From Porphyrobacter sp. TH134 (GTDB lineage: Bacteria > Pseudomonadota > Alphaproteobacteria > Sphingomonadales > Sphingomonadaceae), in the NCBI RefSeq assembly GCF_002855495.1, contig NZ_PKRO01000016.1:1-64000 (forward strand): 64,000 bases of DNA, read 5' to 3'. The notes under the pieces are model-generated. The model did not search any database and was not told where the DNA came from. It worked only from the letters and a program-made list of their open reading frames with translations. Shown piece after piece: positions 8,954 to 17,977 of this stretch (positions within the stretch are counted from its first letter, which is position 1; every line of letters starts with the position of its first letter). The position numbers were made by a program, and so were the translations under genes.

Positions 8954-11427
8954 GCGGCCTCTCCGATGGCGGTGGGAGATGCCGCGCGGTGTGCGGCGGC
9001 AAGGGCCGCCAGCAGGCCTTCGCGGTCATAGCGATAGATCGTGGCGCTTCCAGGGGGCGCATCGGGCTGATCGCGCAGGCGAATGACGTGGTCCGGCAGC
9101 GGGCGGCCCAGCGCTTCGGCCACTTCATACACATCTTCAAACAGGATGCTGATGGCGCCCTTATCGGCCTCGGCCTCAGCGACAATTTCATAACCGGCGC
9201 CGGTCACCAGCGGGGCCAGGATGGTGCGCGCCCATTCGCCGTCCGGCAGGAGGCAGCGTGGGCGCTGCGCTGCAACCGGCGGCTCGCCGTGCCGGGCGAA
9301 CAATTCATGCGCGTCGATCAGCGTGACGGGCGCGCCGCCGATCAGCGTGATGGCTTCGACCAGCGGGTCTTCGGGGACGGGGTGCAGGGCCTCGGTCAGT
9401 TCGGCTGCATCCTCCACTTCGCGCACCGCATACAGCAATTCGCACGCGCCATCCGACAGGCGCAGCAAGCGCACACGGCCATTTTTCCGGTCCGGGGTCG
9501 GCCCTGCTTCGGGCAGTCCGATCAGCGGCAGGATCAGGCCGTCGATCACCATCCGGGGGCGGGCCGCGGAATGATCGATCGCCGATAGCGGCGCGGTTTC
9601 GATGCGCTGCACCAGTTCCAGCCGCACAGCGGCCCGGCGTCCGGCAAAGTCGGTGAACAGCATGGCGCGCGCCGCGGCGCGGGTGGGCCCGGCAGCCTCA
9701 GCCTCGCTCGGCCCGATCACGCGTGCACGGGCATCGGACACCAGATGATGCTGCCCGGCGATGTTGGCGACATCCAGCAGCAGCACCGGCTGGCCATCAT
9801 CCAGCAGCGTCGATCCGGCATAAAGGCCTGATTTCATCACCGCAGGGGCAAGCGGTTTGACCACCAGATCGCCGTGATTGTGAATGCTTTCCACCGCCAG
9901 CGCCAGCAGCTCGCGGTTGGCCAGCCGCAGCATCACCAGCGTCGGTTCGCGCGCGGCCATCGCATCGGTATCAAGGCCCAGCACCTCGCCCAGCATCAGG
10001 CACGGCACGCGGTTGCCGCGGAAGGTGACCAGCGCGGTTTCGCCCATCCGGGTCAGATCCAGCGAGCGGGCCGAACCCTGCACGATTTCCTCGACATAGG
10101 ATTGCGGAATGGCAAAGCGATGGCCCGCAACCTCAACCGTCAGCCCGGCAATGATGCTGAGGGTCAGCGGGATCTGGAGCGTAAAGGCGGTGCCATGTCC
10201 CGGAACGCTGGCCACCTTGATGCTGCCGCCGACCTTTTCGAGGTTCTGGCGCACCACATCCAGCCCGACCCCGCGCCCTGAGACATTGCTGACGGTCTCG
10301 GCTGTCGAAAAGCCCGGTTCAAAGATGAGGTTGAGGATCTTGTCGCGCGGCAGCGCGGCGCGTTCGGCCGGGGTGACAAGGCCGGTGGCGATGGCCTTGG
10401 CGATGATGCGCTCCTCGTCCAGCCCGCGCCCGTCATCGGACAGGACAATGCTGATGGTGTTGCCCGATTGGCGCGCGGCAATGGTGATGAGGCCGATTTC
10501 GCGCTTGCCATTGGCCAGCCGGGCCGACGGCGGTTCAAGCCCGTGGTCGATCGCGTTGCGGATGATATGGGTCAGGGGATCGCGGATCGTCTCGATCATT
10601 TCGCGGTCGAGTTCGACATCGCCGCCATCCAGATCGACCATCACCTGCTTGCCGAGTTCGGCGGAAAGATCGCGCACCAGCCGGGGCAGCGCGCTGAACA
10701 GGGTTTCGATCCGCTGCATCCGCATCCGGGTGATCGCATCGCGCACATCCGACAGGATGGTGGTCAGCCGTTCAAACGGGCCGTCGATGGTCGGCTGATT
10801 GCCGGCCTGGCGCAGCCGGTGCGCCAGATCGTTGCGCGCCAGCACCATGTCGGAAACGCCGCTCATCACCCGGTCGAGCAATTCGACCGGCAGGCGGATC
10901 GTGCGCTGGCCTGCGGGCGAGGGATCGCTGCGTCGGTGGGGTGCGGCCTGATCGTCGCCGGCGGCAAGCAGGGCATCGGCGGGCGCGTGCAAAGGCAGGT
11001 TAGACCCCTGCTTGACCCCATCCAGCCCCGGCTTGCCTGCGGTTTCCTGTGAAACATCCAGCTCGGCAATCAGGGCTGCGTCTGCGCCGTCGGGGCCAAA
11101 GGACGCAAGGTCTTCGCCCGCTTCGATCACGTCGATCATCTGGGCAATGCGGTCGATCACCGCCAGAACGGCGGACACCAGCTGCTGATCGGGCTCACGC
11201 CGCCCGGCGCGGCAATCGGCCAGCGCGTCCTCTGCCGCATGGCTGAGGCTGGCGAGGCGCGGAAAATCGAAAAAGCCGCAATTGCCCTTCACGGTGTGGA
11301 CGAAGCGGAAGATCGTATCCAGCCGCGCGCGGTCAGCCGGATCGGCTTCCCACGCGACGAGTTCACCGCCGGAAGCCTCCAGCATTTCGCGGGTTTCGGC
11401 GATGAAATCCGCCAGCAGATCATCCAT
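8950..11427 (-). CDS. cheA: Chemotaxis histidine kinase CheA with two CheW-like domains and a degenerate receiver tail
   Basis: CheA phosphorylates CheY and CheB in response to receptor state. The 825 residues begin with an Hpt domain (phospho-His44 in FRFVHTVKG). A linker follows with no clear CheY-binding P2 domain, then the dimerisation and ATPase regions (IIRNAIDHGLEPP N-box, SDDGRGLD, EPGFSTAE, SGRGVGLDVV). After them come a CheW-like domain from about 420 and a second from about 570. The last 105 residues resemble a receiver (LLPDGEWARTILAPLVTGAG) but lack the acidic pair and the phosphoacceptor Asp. It is the first gene of the operon. Confidence 0.95.
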   Translation of the reverse strand: MDDLLADFIAETREMLEASGGELVAWEADPADRARLDTIFRFVHTVKGNCGFFDFPRLASLSHAAEDALADCRAGRREPDQQLVSAVLAVIDRIAQMIDVIEAGEDLASFGPDGADAALIAELDVSQETAGKPGLDGVKQGSNLPLHAPADALLAAGDDQAAPHRRSDPSPAGQRTIRLPVELLDRVMSGVSDMVLARNDLAHRLRQAGNQPTIDGPFERLTTILSDVRDAITRMRMQRIETLFSALPRLVRDLSAELGKQVMVDLDGGDVELDREMIETIRDPLTHIIRNAIDHGLEPPSARLANGKREIGLITIAARQSGNTISIVLSDDGRGLDEERIIAKAIATGLVTPAERAALPRDKILNLIFEPGFSTAETVSNVSGRGVGLDVVRQNLEKVGGSIKVASVPGHGTAFTLQIPLTLSIIAGLTVEVAGHRFAIPQSYVEEIVQGSARSLDLTRMGETALVTFRGNRVPCLMLGEVLGLDTDAMAAREPTLVMLRLANRELLALAVESIHNHGDLVVKPLAPAVMKSGLYAGSTLLDDGQPVLLLDVANIAGQHHLVSDARARVIGPSEAEAAGPTRAAARAMLFTDFAGRRAAVRLELVQRIETAPLSAIDHSAARPRMVIDGLILPLIGLPEAGPTPDRKNGRVRLLRLSDGACELLYAVREVEDAAELTEALHPVPEDPLVEAITLIGGAPVTLIDAHELFARHGEPPVAAQRPRCLLPDGEWARTILAPLVTGAGYEIVAEAEADKGAISILFEDVYEVAEALGRPLPDHVIRLRDQPDAPPGSATIYRYDREGLLAALAAAHRAASPTAIGEAA

Positions 11428-11490
11428 CAGAAGCGCGCCCTCTTGCCGCCTTGAAAGGCTGGCTATGCGGCACGGTTGGTTAATAATGGC

Positions 11491-12870
11491 CTAGCGCGCG
11501 GCCTGCCCCTTTAGCTGGACAGGCGAGCGGCGCACAAAGATATGCCGCACCAGCAGCACCGCCGAGACACCGCCAAACACATTGGCCGCCAGTTCAGCGG
11601 TGTAGATTGCCGATGATCCCATGCCGGGGCGCAAGAATAGCGCTGCTGGCAACATCACCAGAAACACCCGCGCGACCGATTGCAGCAGCGCAAAGCTCGC
11701 CTTGTCGACCGCGTTCATGATTCCGTTGCCCACGATCAGCAGACCAAAGCCCGCATAGCCCCAGGCGGCGATATGCAGATAGGCGGCGAATTCGGCGATC
11801 ACGGCGGGATTATCGGTAAAGATGCTGGCAAAGCGCTCTCCGGCGGCCACCATCGCGACCGCGACGAGCAGACCCCAGGCGACACAGAAGCCTGCCGCAT
11901 AGAGCGCCGCCTCGCGCGCCCGGTCGATCCGGCCCGCGCCCCAGTTCTGCCCGACGATCGCCCCGATGGCGCCCGACAGGCCGAGCAGCGGGACGATCAC
12001 GAAGCTTTGCAAGCGCCCCGCCGCGCCAAAGCCTGCCACCGCCGCTTCGCTTTCCAGCGCCACCAGCGATGTCAGAATGGCAAGGCCCAGCGGGTTGATC
12101 GCATTGGAGAATGCTGCCGGCAGCCCGACGCGGATAATCGCTTTCGCCGGGTCGATCAGGCTGCAATCGCGCAGCAAGGCGAGGTTCAAAGGCAAGGGCG
12201 TCCCGCGCAGCAGCACCAGCGCGGTCAACACCCCGATCCCCCAGCCGATCACCGTGGCATAGGCCGATCCGGCGATGCCATAGCCTGCAAAGCCAAACGC
12301 GCCGGTAATCAGCACCGGGTTCAAGACCCAGTTGGCCGCCGCATAGGCGATGCTGACAATGCTCGTCCGCTTGGCTTCTCCCTGCCCGCGCAGGACGCCG
12401 TTGAAGCCCATGATGGCCAGGCTCAAGGGAAAGCCGCAGGCATAGGGGGTCATATAGGCGCGGATCAGCGGCATCAGTGCAGGCGGCGCGTTCATCGCGG
12501 TGAAGATCGGATCGATCAGCAGCCACAGGGCCAGGCCCATCACCAACCCGCACAGGATGGCGAACACGATGCCGAAATTGGCCCGCCGCGCCGCACGCTC
12601 GAAATCGCCTTCGCCCAGCGCGCGGGCAACGACCGAGTTGATCCCCACCATCACGCCGACGCCCAGCGAAGTGCTGGCGACGGCCACCGGAAAGATGAAG
12701 CTGATCGCGGCGAGCGGCGCGCTGCCCAATTGGCCGATGAAATAGGCGTCCACGATCCCGATCGACATGATCGCGGCGACGCCGATGACCGCGGGCAGGG
12801 TCTGACTGACCAGATGCCCGGGAATGCTGCCGCTGACCAGTTTCGCAGAAGATAGAGCGGGCGCATTCAT
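11491..12870 (-). CDS. MATE-family efflux transporter
   Basis: This is a roughly 459-residue, 12-helix multidrug/toxin extrusion transporter, expected to export cationic or organic compounds using a Na+ or H+ gradient. Signature stretches include IGIVDAYFIGQLGSAPLAA near the N-terminus, the loop VVARALGEGDFERAARRAN, and the mirrored second half (VALESEAAVAGFGAAGRLQ, GQNWGAGRIDRAREA). I chose the ATG giving MNAPALSS; a TTG three codons upstream is possible and neither has a clear ribosome site. It lies 63 bp upstream of cheA on the same strand. Confidence 0.93.
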   Translation of the reverse strand: MNAPALSSAKLVSGSIPGHLVSQTLPAVIGVAAIMSIGIVDAYFIGQLGSAPLAAISFIFPVAVASTSLGVGVMVGINSVVARALGEGDFERAARRANFGIVFAILCGLVMGLALWLLIDPIFTAMNAPPALMPLIRAYMTPYACGFPLSLAIMGFNGVLRGQGEAKRTSIVSIAYAAANWVLNPVLITGAFGFAGYGIAGSAYATVIGWGIGVLTALVLLRGTPLPLNLALLRDCSLIDPAKAIIRVGLPAAFSNAINPLGLAILTSLVALESEAAVAGFGAAGRLQSFVIVPLLGLSGAIGAIVGQNWGAGRIDRAREAALYAAGFCVAWGLLVAVAMVAAGERFASIFTDNPAVIAEFAAYLHIAAWGYAGFGLLIVGNGIMNAVDKASFALLQSVARVFLVMLPAALFLRPGMGSSAIYTAELAANVFGGVSAVLLVRHIFVRRSPVQLKGQAAR

Positions 12871-12963
12871 TGTCGCCAAGGCCTAGCGGCAGCCCTCGTC
12901 GCTTGCAAAGCATTCCCTCAGCGTGCGATAGCTTGTGCCAAGGACAGACGGAGAGGATCAGCC

Positions 12964-13728
12964 ATGGCAACCCAGCTCAAACCGACAATTGAATGTAGCA
13001 AGGAAGAGTGGCAGGCGCGGCTTGACCTCGCGGCGTGCTACCGCATTTTCGATCACCTCGGCTGGTCGGAATCGATCTATAACCACATCTCGCTGAAGGT
13101 GCCGGGGGAGGCTGATACCTTCCTCATCAACCCCTTTGGCCTGCTGTATTCGGAAGTGACCGCCAGCAACCTCGTCAAGATCGATGTCGAGGGCAATAAC
13201 GTGGGCGGTTCGCCCTATATGGTGAACAAGGCGGGCTTCACCCAGCATGGCTATTTCCACAAGCATCTGGGCGCGCGCGCCGATGCGATCTGCCATGTCC
13301 ACACCACCGCGACGATGGCGGTGGCGAGCCACAAGGACGGGCTGCTGCCGACCAATTTCTACGCCTGCAATTTTCAGGGCCAGATCGGCTATCACGATTT
13401 CGAAGGCATCACCGTGCGTGCTGAGGAAGGCGAGCGGCTGGTGCAGAACCTCGGCAATCATTCGATCCTGATGCTGCGCAACCACGGCCCGGTGGTGATG
13501 GACCGCACGATCCAGGGCATGTTCGTCAAGATGTGGGCCTTGCAGCGCGCGTGCGAGATTCAGGTGGCGACGCTGAGCATGGGCAACCCCGTGCTCGTCC
13601 CGCAAAGCGTGGTCGATGTCCACCAGCGCGATCTGTCGGTGATGAGCGGGCAGGGCGGCGCAGGCATGTTCGATTTCGAGGCGTGGAAGCGCCGGGTCGA
13701 CAAGATCGACGATAGCTGGCGGCAGTAA
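12964..13728 (+). CDS. Class II aldolase/adducin family protein
   Basis: This 254-residue protein has the class II aldolase fold, a Zn-dependent lyase scaffold. The zinc-site histidines are visible in HVHTTATMAV and in LMLRNHGPVV, and the N-terminal IYNHISLKVPGE region is typical of the adducin-like group. The exact substrate is unknown; such proteins are often annotated as fuculose-phosphate aldolase-like without proof. The ATG follows a GAGAGGA ribosome site. An orphan [2Fe-2S] gene begins 17 bp downstream and is probably co-transcribed. Confidence 0.88.
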   Translation: MATQLKPTIECSKEEWQARLDLAACYRIFDHLGWSESIYNHISLKVPGEADTFLINPFGLLYSEVTASNLVKIDVEGNNVGGSPYMVNKAGFTQHGYFHKHLGARADAICHVHTTATMAVASHKDGLLPTNFYACNFQGQIGYHDFEGITVRAEEGERLVQNLGNHSILMLRNHGPVVMDRTIQGMFVKMWALQRACEIQVATLSMGNPVLVPQSVVDVHQRDLSVMSGQGGAGMFDFEAWKRRVDKIDDSWRQ

Positions 13729-13745
13729 GCCTTTAGAGAATCGCC

Positions 13746-14294
13746 ATGTCGCGCATGACCGTCAACGAACGGCCCGTCCAGTTTGACCTCGATCCGCGCA
13801 TGCCGCTGCTATACGCGCTGCGCGAGGCCATGAACCTCACCGGCACCAAGGCCTGTGGCGGCGGGCCCCAGTGTTCGGGGGCCTGCATGGTGCTGGTCGA
13901 CGGGGTGGCGCTCAGATCATGCGCGATCACGCTGGCCGAGGCCGAGGGGCGGCTGATTACCACCATTGAAGGGTTGAGCCCGGATCGGTCGCACCCGGTG
14001 CAGCAGGCGATGGTGGCGCAGCAGGCGATTCAGTGCGGCTATTGCACGCCGGGCATCGTCATGGCGGCCGCCGCCTTGCTGCAGCGCAATCCTGCGCCGA
14101 CGCGCGCGGATATTGACGCCGCGATCCCCAATATCTGCCGCTGCGGGGTCTATCCGCGGCTGATCAAGGCGGTCGAGCAGGCGGGCCGCGTCGCGCAGCG
14201 GCAGGAACGCATCAGCGCCGCGCCCGCCCCCGGCATCAGTTCTGAAGACGCAGCCAAGGCGGTGCCCGCGCTGCGGGTTCCGGCGGCGCCCTGA
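13746..14294 (+). CDS. Orphan (2Fe-2S)-binding protein of the molybdenum-hydroxylase small-subunit family
   Basis: The 182 residues match the small subunit of xanthine dehydrogenase/isoquinoline oxidoreductase-type enzymes. The C-terminal cluster is normal (C97-x2-C100 in QCGYC and C131-x-C133 in CRC). The N-terminal plant-type cluster is odd: C37-x5-C43-x3-C47-x11-C59, where the family has C-x4-C-x2-C-x11-C (ACGGGPQCSGACMV here). No molybdopterin-binding or FAD subunit gene lies beside it; the neighbours are an aldolase-family gene and arsC. The last 30 residues are a Pro/Ala-rich tail. It may act with a large subunit encoded elsewhere or have a new electron-transfer role. Confidence 0.88.
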   Translation: MSRMTVNERPVQFDLDPRMPLLYALREAMNLTGTKACGGGPQCSGACMVLVDGVALRSCAITLAEAEGRLITTIEGLSPDRSHPVQQAMVAQQAIQCGYCTPGIVMAAAALLQRNPAPTRADIDAAIPNICRCGVYPRLIKAVEQAGRVAQRQERISAAPAPGISSEDAAKAVPALRVPAAP

Positions 14295-14307
14295 GAAAGA
14301 GACAGCG

Positions 14308-14652
14308 ATGAAGGTAACGATCTGGCACAACCCGGCATGCGGAACGTCGCGCAAGACGCTGGCGATTCTGGAGAATCTCAGCCGGGTCGATGTTACGGTA
14401 GTGGAATACCTCAAGACCCCGCCTACCGCTGCAAAGCTGGCCCAGCTTTACAGGGACGCCGGAATCACCCCGCAGCAGGGCCTGCGCCTGCGCGACACTG
14501 ACGCGGCGGAGCGCGGCCTGCCGGATGCCGATGATGCCACGGTGCTGGCCGCCATGGTGGCCGACCCGCTCCTGATCGAGCGGCCGTTGGTGGAAACCGA
14601 AAAAGGTGTCAGGCTGTGCCGGCCGCAGGATGTGGTGCTGGAGATACTCTAG
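14308..14652 (+). CDS. arsC: Arsenate reductase (ArsC/Spx thioredoxin-fold family)
   Basis: This 114-residue protein has the N-terminal HNPACGTSRKTL motif with nucleophile Cys11 and the later IERPLVETEKGVRLCRP block typical of glutaredoxin-linked ArsC. It would reduce arsenate to arsenite. No arsB, acr3 or arsR is nearby, so it may also be one of the ArsC-like proteins of general function. It begins 13 bp after the [2Fe-2S] gene in the same direction and ends 10 bp before a convergent MFS gene. Confidence 0.9.
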   Translation: MKVTIWHNPACGTSRKTLAILENLSRVDVTVVEYLKTPPTAAKLAQLYRDAGITPQQGLRLRDTDAAERGLPDADDATVLAAMVADPLLIERPLVETEKGVRLCRPQDVVLEIL

Positions 14653-14662
14653 GCCAGCGCAG

Positions 14663-16024
14663 CTATTCGAAAGCCTCCCGCTCTGCGGTCAGCAGCTTAT
14701 CGGACTGCAGTTTGAACCAGCCGTAGATCAGCACGATCACGCACAGCGCCACGATCAGTCCGAAGCCGAGCCAGTCCGAATGGCCGTACAGCCACACGCC
14801 AAGCGCCGGTGCGTAGATGTAGCTTGCGCCGGCGAGCGAGGCGACGATGCCGCTTGCCTGCCCTTGCTCCGCCCGCGACACGGCGAGCGAGGTGCCCGAG
14901 GTGGTGCCCGGCCGAAACAGACCGAAGCCCAGCGATGCGATAGCATAGCCTAGCGCAATGAGGTGCAGATCGCCTGCCACCGCCAGAATAACCGTGCCCA
15001 GTGCGGCCGTGGTAATCCCCCACAAGGTCGCCGCGCGCGGGCCGAGGTCGAAGCGCGGGATCAGGCCCCATTGTGCCAGCAGCGTGGCAATCGCCCCGCT
15101 CATCAGCACCAGCCCCACCGGTCCCGCGCCGTCGGCAGGCGTATCGCGCAGGCCCAGCCGGTCGAGCACCAGGAAGCCCGAAATCCCCAGCACCATCGCC
15201 TGCGCGTGGCCGCCAAAAAAGCCTGCGAACACCCAGGGCCGCAGGCGCGGGTCGCGCCAGCTGAGGCGCGGCGGCTCGGCGGCGGTGTCATCCTGCTCGG
15301 CCGGCTCCTGCGGGTCGACCGGCGCGCCTGATCCGCTCGAATAGGCGACCGCCTGACCGCGCGCGGCATATTGCGGCTCGTCATTCGGCAGGCGCAGCCG
15401 TAGCAGCACCAGCGCGATCACGCCGATCGCGGCAAAGGCCAGAAACGGACCCGTCAGGCCGAGGCCAAGGAATGGCACCACCATCAGCGGGGCGAGCGCC
15501 GGGCCGATCACTGTGCCAAGGCCAAAGCTCGATGCGATCAGGGACAAGGCCTGCGTGCGTTCGCTGCGCGGCGTGCGCGAGGCGACATAGGCCTGCACGG
15601 CAGGCGGCGCGGCGCTGCCGAACCCGCCATACAGGCTGCGCGCCGCGGCAAAGGCGATCAGCGTCCACAGCGCCGATAGCCAGCCCGAAAGGCCCGCCCA
15701 CAAGGCCGCGCCGCATAGCACGAAGGAAATGATGAACCCGGTCAGCCCCAGCGCCATCATCGCCTTGCGCCCGCGCTGGTCAGACCGCCGCGCCCAGAAC
15801 GGCGCGCACACCACCCACAAGAGCGCCGACCAGCTATAGGCGAGGCTGATCCACACATCGGCCACGCCCAGCGCGGTTCCGATCGACGGCATGACCGATT
15901 GCATGGCGGTGTTGCCCGCCGCCGTCACCAGCATCACCAGAAACAGCAGCGCCATGCGTCCCGGCGGGATCGCAGCGCTTGGCGTTTGGCTGATTTGCGC
16001 CGCTTCCGGTTCGGTCAGAGCCAC
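14663..16024 (-). CDS. MFS transporter
   Basis: This 453-residue protein has about 12 membrane helices and the MFS motif A-like loop WARRSDQRGRKAMMALGL between helices 2 and 3. The central cytoplasmic loop is charged (PQEPAEQDDTAAEPPRLSWR). The first half resembles TetA-type drug exporters (GNTAMQSVMPSIGTALGVAD), so export of a small molecule is likely, but the substrate is unknown. The start is GTG. The gene begins 7 bp after the stop of the upstream membrane-protein gene, so the two probably form an operon. Confidence 0.9.
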   Translation of the reverse strand: MALTEPEAAQISQTPSAAIPPGRMALLFLVMLVTAAGNTAMQSVMPSIGTALGVADVWISLAYSWSALLWVVCAPFWARRSDQRGRKAMMALGLTGFIISFVLCGAALWAGLSGWLSALWTLIAFAAARSLYGGFGSAAPPAVQAYVASRTPRSERTQALSLIASSFGLGTVIGPALAPLMVVPFLGLGLTGPFLAFAAIGVIALVLLRLRLPNDEPQYAARGQAVAYSSGSGAPVDPQEPAEQDDTAAEPPRLSWRDPRLRPWVFAGFFGGHAQAMVLGISGFLVLDRLGLRDTPADGAGPVGLVLMSGAIATLLAQWGLIPRFDLGPRAATLWGITTAALGTVILAVAGDLHLIALGYAIASLGFGLFRPGTTSGTSLAVSRAEQGQASGIVASLAGASYIYAPALGVWLYGHSDWLGFGLIVALCVIVLIYGWFKLQSDKLLTAEREAFE

Positions 16025-16031
16025 GCCGCGC

Positions 16032-16886
16032 CTATTCGAATGTCGCTGCCAGACCTTCGGGTGAAAGCCCCGCCAGCTGGCGATGGATCGATGCGATCAC
16101 AACCAGAAAGATCACACCGATGCCGCTGTTGACCGCCGCACTGACCACGCCGTTGCCGACCAGAGCGATTTCGGACCCCAGCGCGGCAAACACCACGCCA
16201 AGCAGGCCCGATACCAGCGCGGCAATGATCCCGATCGTGAAAAACAGCAGCAACAAGAACAACGCGATCCGAATGCTGTTGCCCTTGGTCAGCCGCCACG
16301 ACCGCGTCAGCGCGCGCAGCGGACCTCGTTCGCCTTCGATGGCAATCACCGGCGCCAGCAGCGAAAACTTCATGAAGGCGTAGATGGCAAACAGCACCAG
16401 CACGGCGCCCGCCAGCAGCGTCACAATCGGCGAGCCCACCGCTGTCAGCACGCCAAGCGGGATACCGACGGCGAGGGCGATGGCAAAGGCACTGAGCAGC
16501 TGCGCGATCAGATAAGCCGGGCTGCTTTTGACCCCGGCCACCAGCGCTTCGCCCACAGTCGGGCGGCCGCGATCCGCCAGCAGCGCTAAAAGGCTGAGCG
16601 AACCGACAAACTGGATGATGCTGAGCGCGGCGATCAGCGGCCAGTTGTCGGCATACATGGCCGACATCTGGTCGAGCATCGCCTGCATTTGCGCTGCCTG
16701 ATCGCCGCCGCTGCCAGCAGGCGGGACAGCGGCGGTCGCTGCCATTTCCGGCATCAGCAGCGATGCGGCGAGCGATGGCAGGAAGAAGAACAGCCCGGCG
16801 ATTGCACCAATTGTATCGCGGTTGGCTCCGATCAGGCCGGTCGCCTGCGTCCAGGCCTTGCCCATGTCGAGTTTGGGGTTTGCCAT
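16032..16886 (-). CDS. Membrane protein of the glycerophosphoryl-diester-phosphodiesterase membrane-domain type, function unknown
   Basis: The 284 residues hold about six hydrophobic helices in the pattern of small alphaproteobacterial proteins with a 'GPDPase membrane' fold but no catalytic domain. The motif ALTRSWRLTKGNSIRIALFL before the last helices is typical of that group. I chose the ATG at 16884-16886 (MANPKLDMGKAW) because GGAAAG lies upstream; the longer frame starts with an unlikely basic leader. It is divergent from lipB and probably co-transcribed with the following MFS gene. No function can be assigned. Confidence 0.75.
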   Translation of the reverse strand: MANPKLDMGKAWTQATGLIGANRDTIGAIAGLFFFLPSLAASLLMPEMAATAAVPPAGSGGDQAAQMQAMLDQMSAMYADNWPLIAALSIIQFVGSLSLLALLADRGRPTVGEALVAGVKSSPAYLIAQLLSAFAIALAVGIPLGVLTAVGSPIVTLLAGAVLVLFAIYAFMKFSLLAPVIAIEGERGPLRALTRSWRLTKGNSIRIALFLLLLFFTIGIIAALVSGLLGVVFAALGSEIALVGNGVVSAAVNSGIGVIFLVVIASIHRQLAGLSPEGLAATFE

Positions 16887-16976
16887 CTCTTGTCTTTCCG
16901 ATCCCGTTGGTAGCCACGGCGCTGCATCACGCAATCGCCTCTTGATCTCGCCGTTCAATGCCCCCACCGCTGCGCC

Positions 16977-17666
16977 ATGGCAAGTATTGCTCCCACCCCC
17001 GGCGCTGCATTACCGATTGAATGGCGGCGCGAGATCGCTCAGGTCCCCTATGCCGCCGCGCTGGCGGAAATGGAGGCGCGCAATGCTGCGGTCTTTGCGG
17101 GTGATGCGGCGGAGCTGGTCTGGCTGCTCGAACATCCACCCGTCTACACTGCGGGGACCAGCGCCGATCCGGCCGAACTGGTCGATCCGCGGTTTGAGGT
17201 GATCGAGGCCGGGCGCGGCGGGCGTTACACCTATCACGGGCCGGGCCAAAGGGTGGGCTATCTGGTGCTGGACCTCGCCCGGCGCGGCAAGGACGTGCGC
17301 TGTTTCGTCCATGCCATCGAAGGCTGGGTGATTGCCACGCTCGCCACGTTCGGGGTGGAAAGCTGGCGGGCAGAAGGCCGGGTCGGCATCTGGACCAAGG
17401 ACATTGACGGGCGCGAGGCCAAGATTGGCGCGATCGGCGTGCGGGTGCGGCGCTGGGTGACGATGCACGGCTTTTCGGTCAATCTTGATCCTGATCTGGC
17501 CCATTTCGGCGGGATCGTGCCTTGCGGGATCGCCGAATATGGCGTGACCAGCCTCGCGCGGCTGGGCCTCGATGTCAGCCCTGCGCAATGGGACGCGGCC
17601 CTGATGGCGGCCAGCGATGATTTCCTTGACGCATTGGACGCGGCGGCGAAAAGAGCGTGTTCATGA
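16977..17666 (+). CDS. lipB: Octanoyltransferase LipB
   Basis: LipB moves octanoyl groups from acyl carrier protein to lipoyl domains of 2-oxoacid dehydrogenases and the glycine cleavage system. The 229 residues show the family blocks: [40 protein letters not shown], the lysine in [19 protein letters not shown] and the catalytic cysteine in [15 protein letters not shown]. The ATG is 90 bp from a divergent membrane-protein gene. A small lipoprotein gene overlaps its 3' end. Confidence 0.97.
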   Translation: MASIAPTPGAALPIEWRREIAQVPYAAALAEMEARNAAVFAGDAAELVWLLEHPPVYTAGTSADPAELVDPRFEVIEAGRGGRYTYHGPGQRVGYLVLDLARRGKDVRCFVHAIEGWVIATLATFGVESWRAEGRVGIWTKDIDGREAKIGAIGVRVRRWVTMHGFSVNLDPDLAHFGGIVPCGIAEYGVTSLARLGLDVSPAQWDAALMAASDDFLDALDAAAKRACS

Positions 17667-17968
17667 AACCCGCCGCTTTGCTTGTTCTGACGCTGTGCCT
17701 TGCCGCTTGCGAGGAACAGGCCGCTGCGCCTGCCGCGCAGGGCGGTGCCGCCTCGGGTGAAGTGCTGGAAGGATCGATCAGCGATGCGATGATCCCGCTC
17801 GATCAGCTGGAATCGCAAGCCCCGCTCGCCCCGCGTCAGGCGGTGCCGGTGGGCGATGTCGATTCCCAGCAGCCCGAAGTCACACCTGTGCCGGGGATCA
17901 ACGACGTGCCCCAAAGCCAAGGGGCCGAAGCAGCGCCTGCTGCCCCGGCCCCTGAACCTGCGGAGTAA
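17663..17968 (+). CDS. Small predicted lipoprotein
   Basis: This 101-residue protein begins [16 protein letters not shown], a signal peptide with a lipobox (LAAC), so the mature form would start at Cys16 and be lipid-anchored. The rest is Ala/Pro-rich and acidic, with no domain I recognise. The ATG overlaps the lipB stop as ATGA, and a GTG two codons upstream is less likely. It may simply share the lipB transcript; no function is proposed. Confidence 0.75.
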   Translation: MKPAALLVLTLCLAACEEQAAAPAAQGGAASGEVLEGSISDAMIPLDQLESQAPLAPRQAVPVGDVDSQQPEVTPVPGINDVPQSQGAEAAPAAPAPEPAE

Positions 17969-17977
17969 GGCCGCCGC

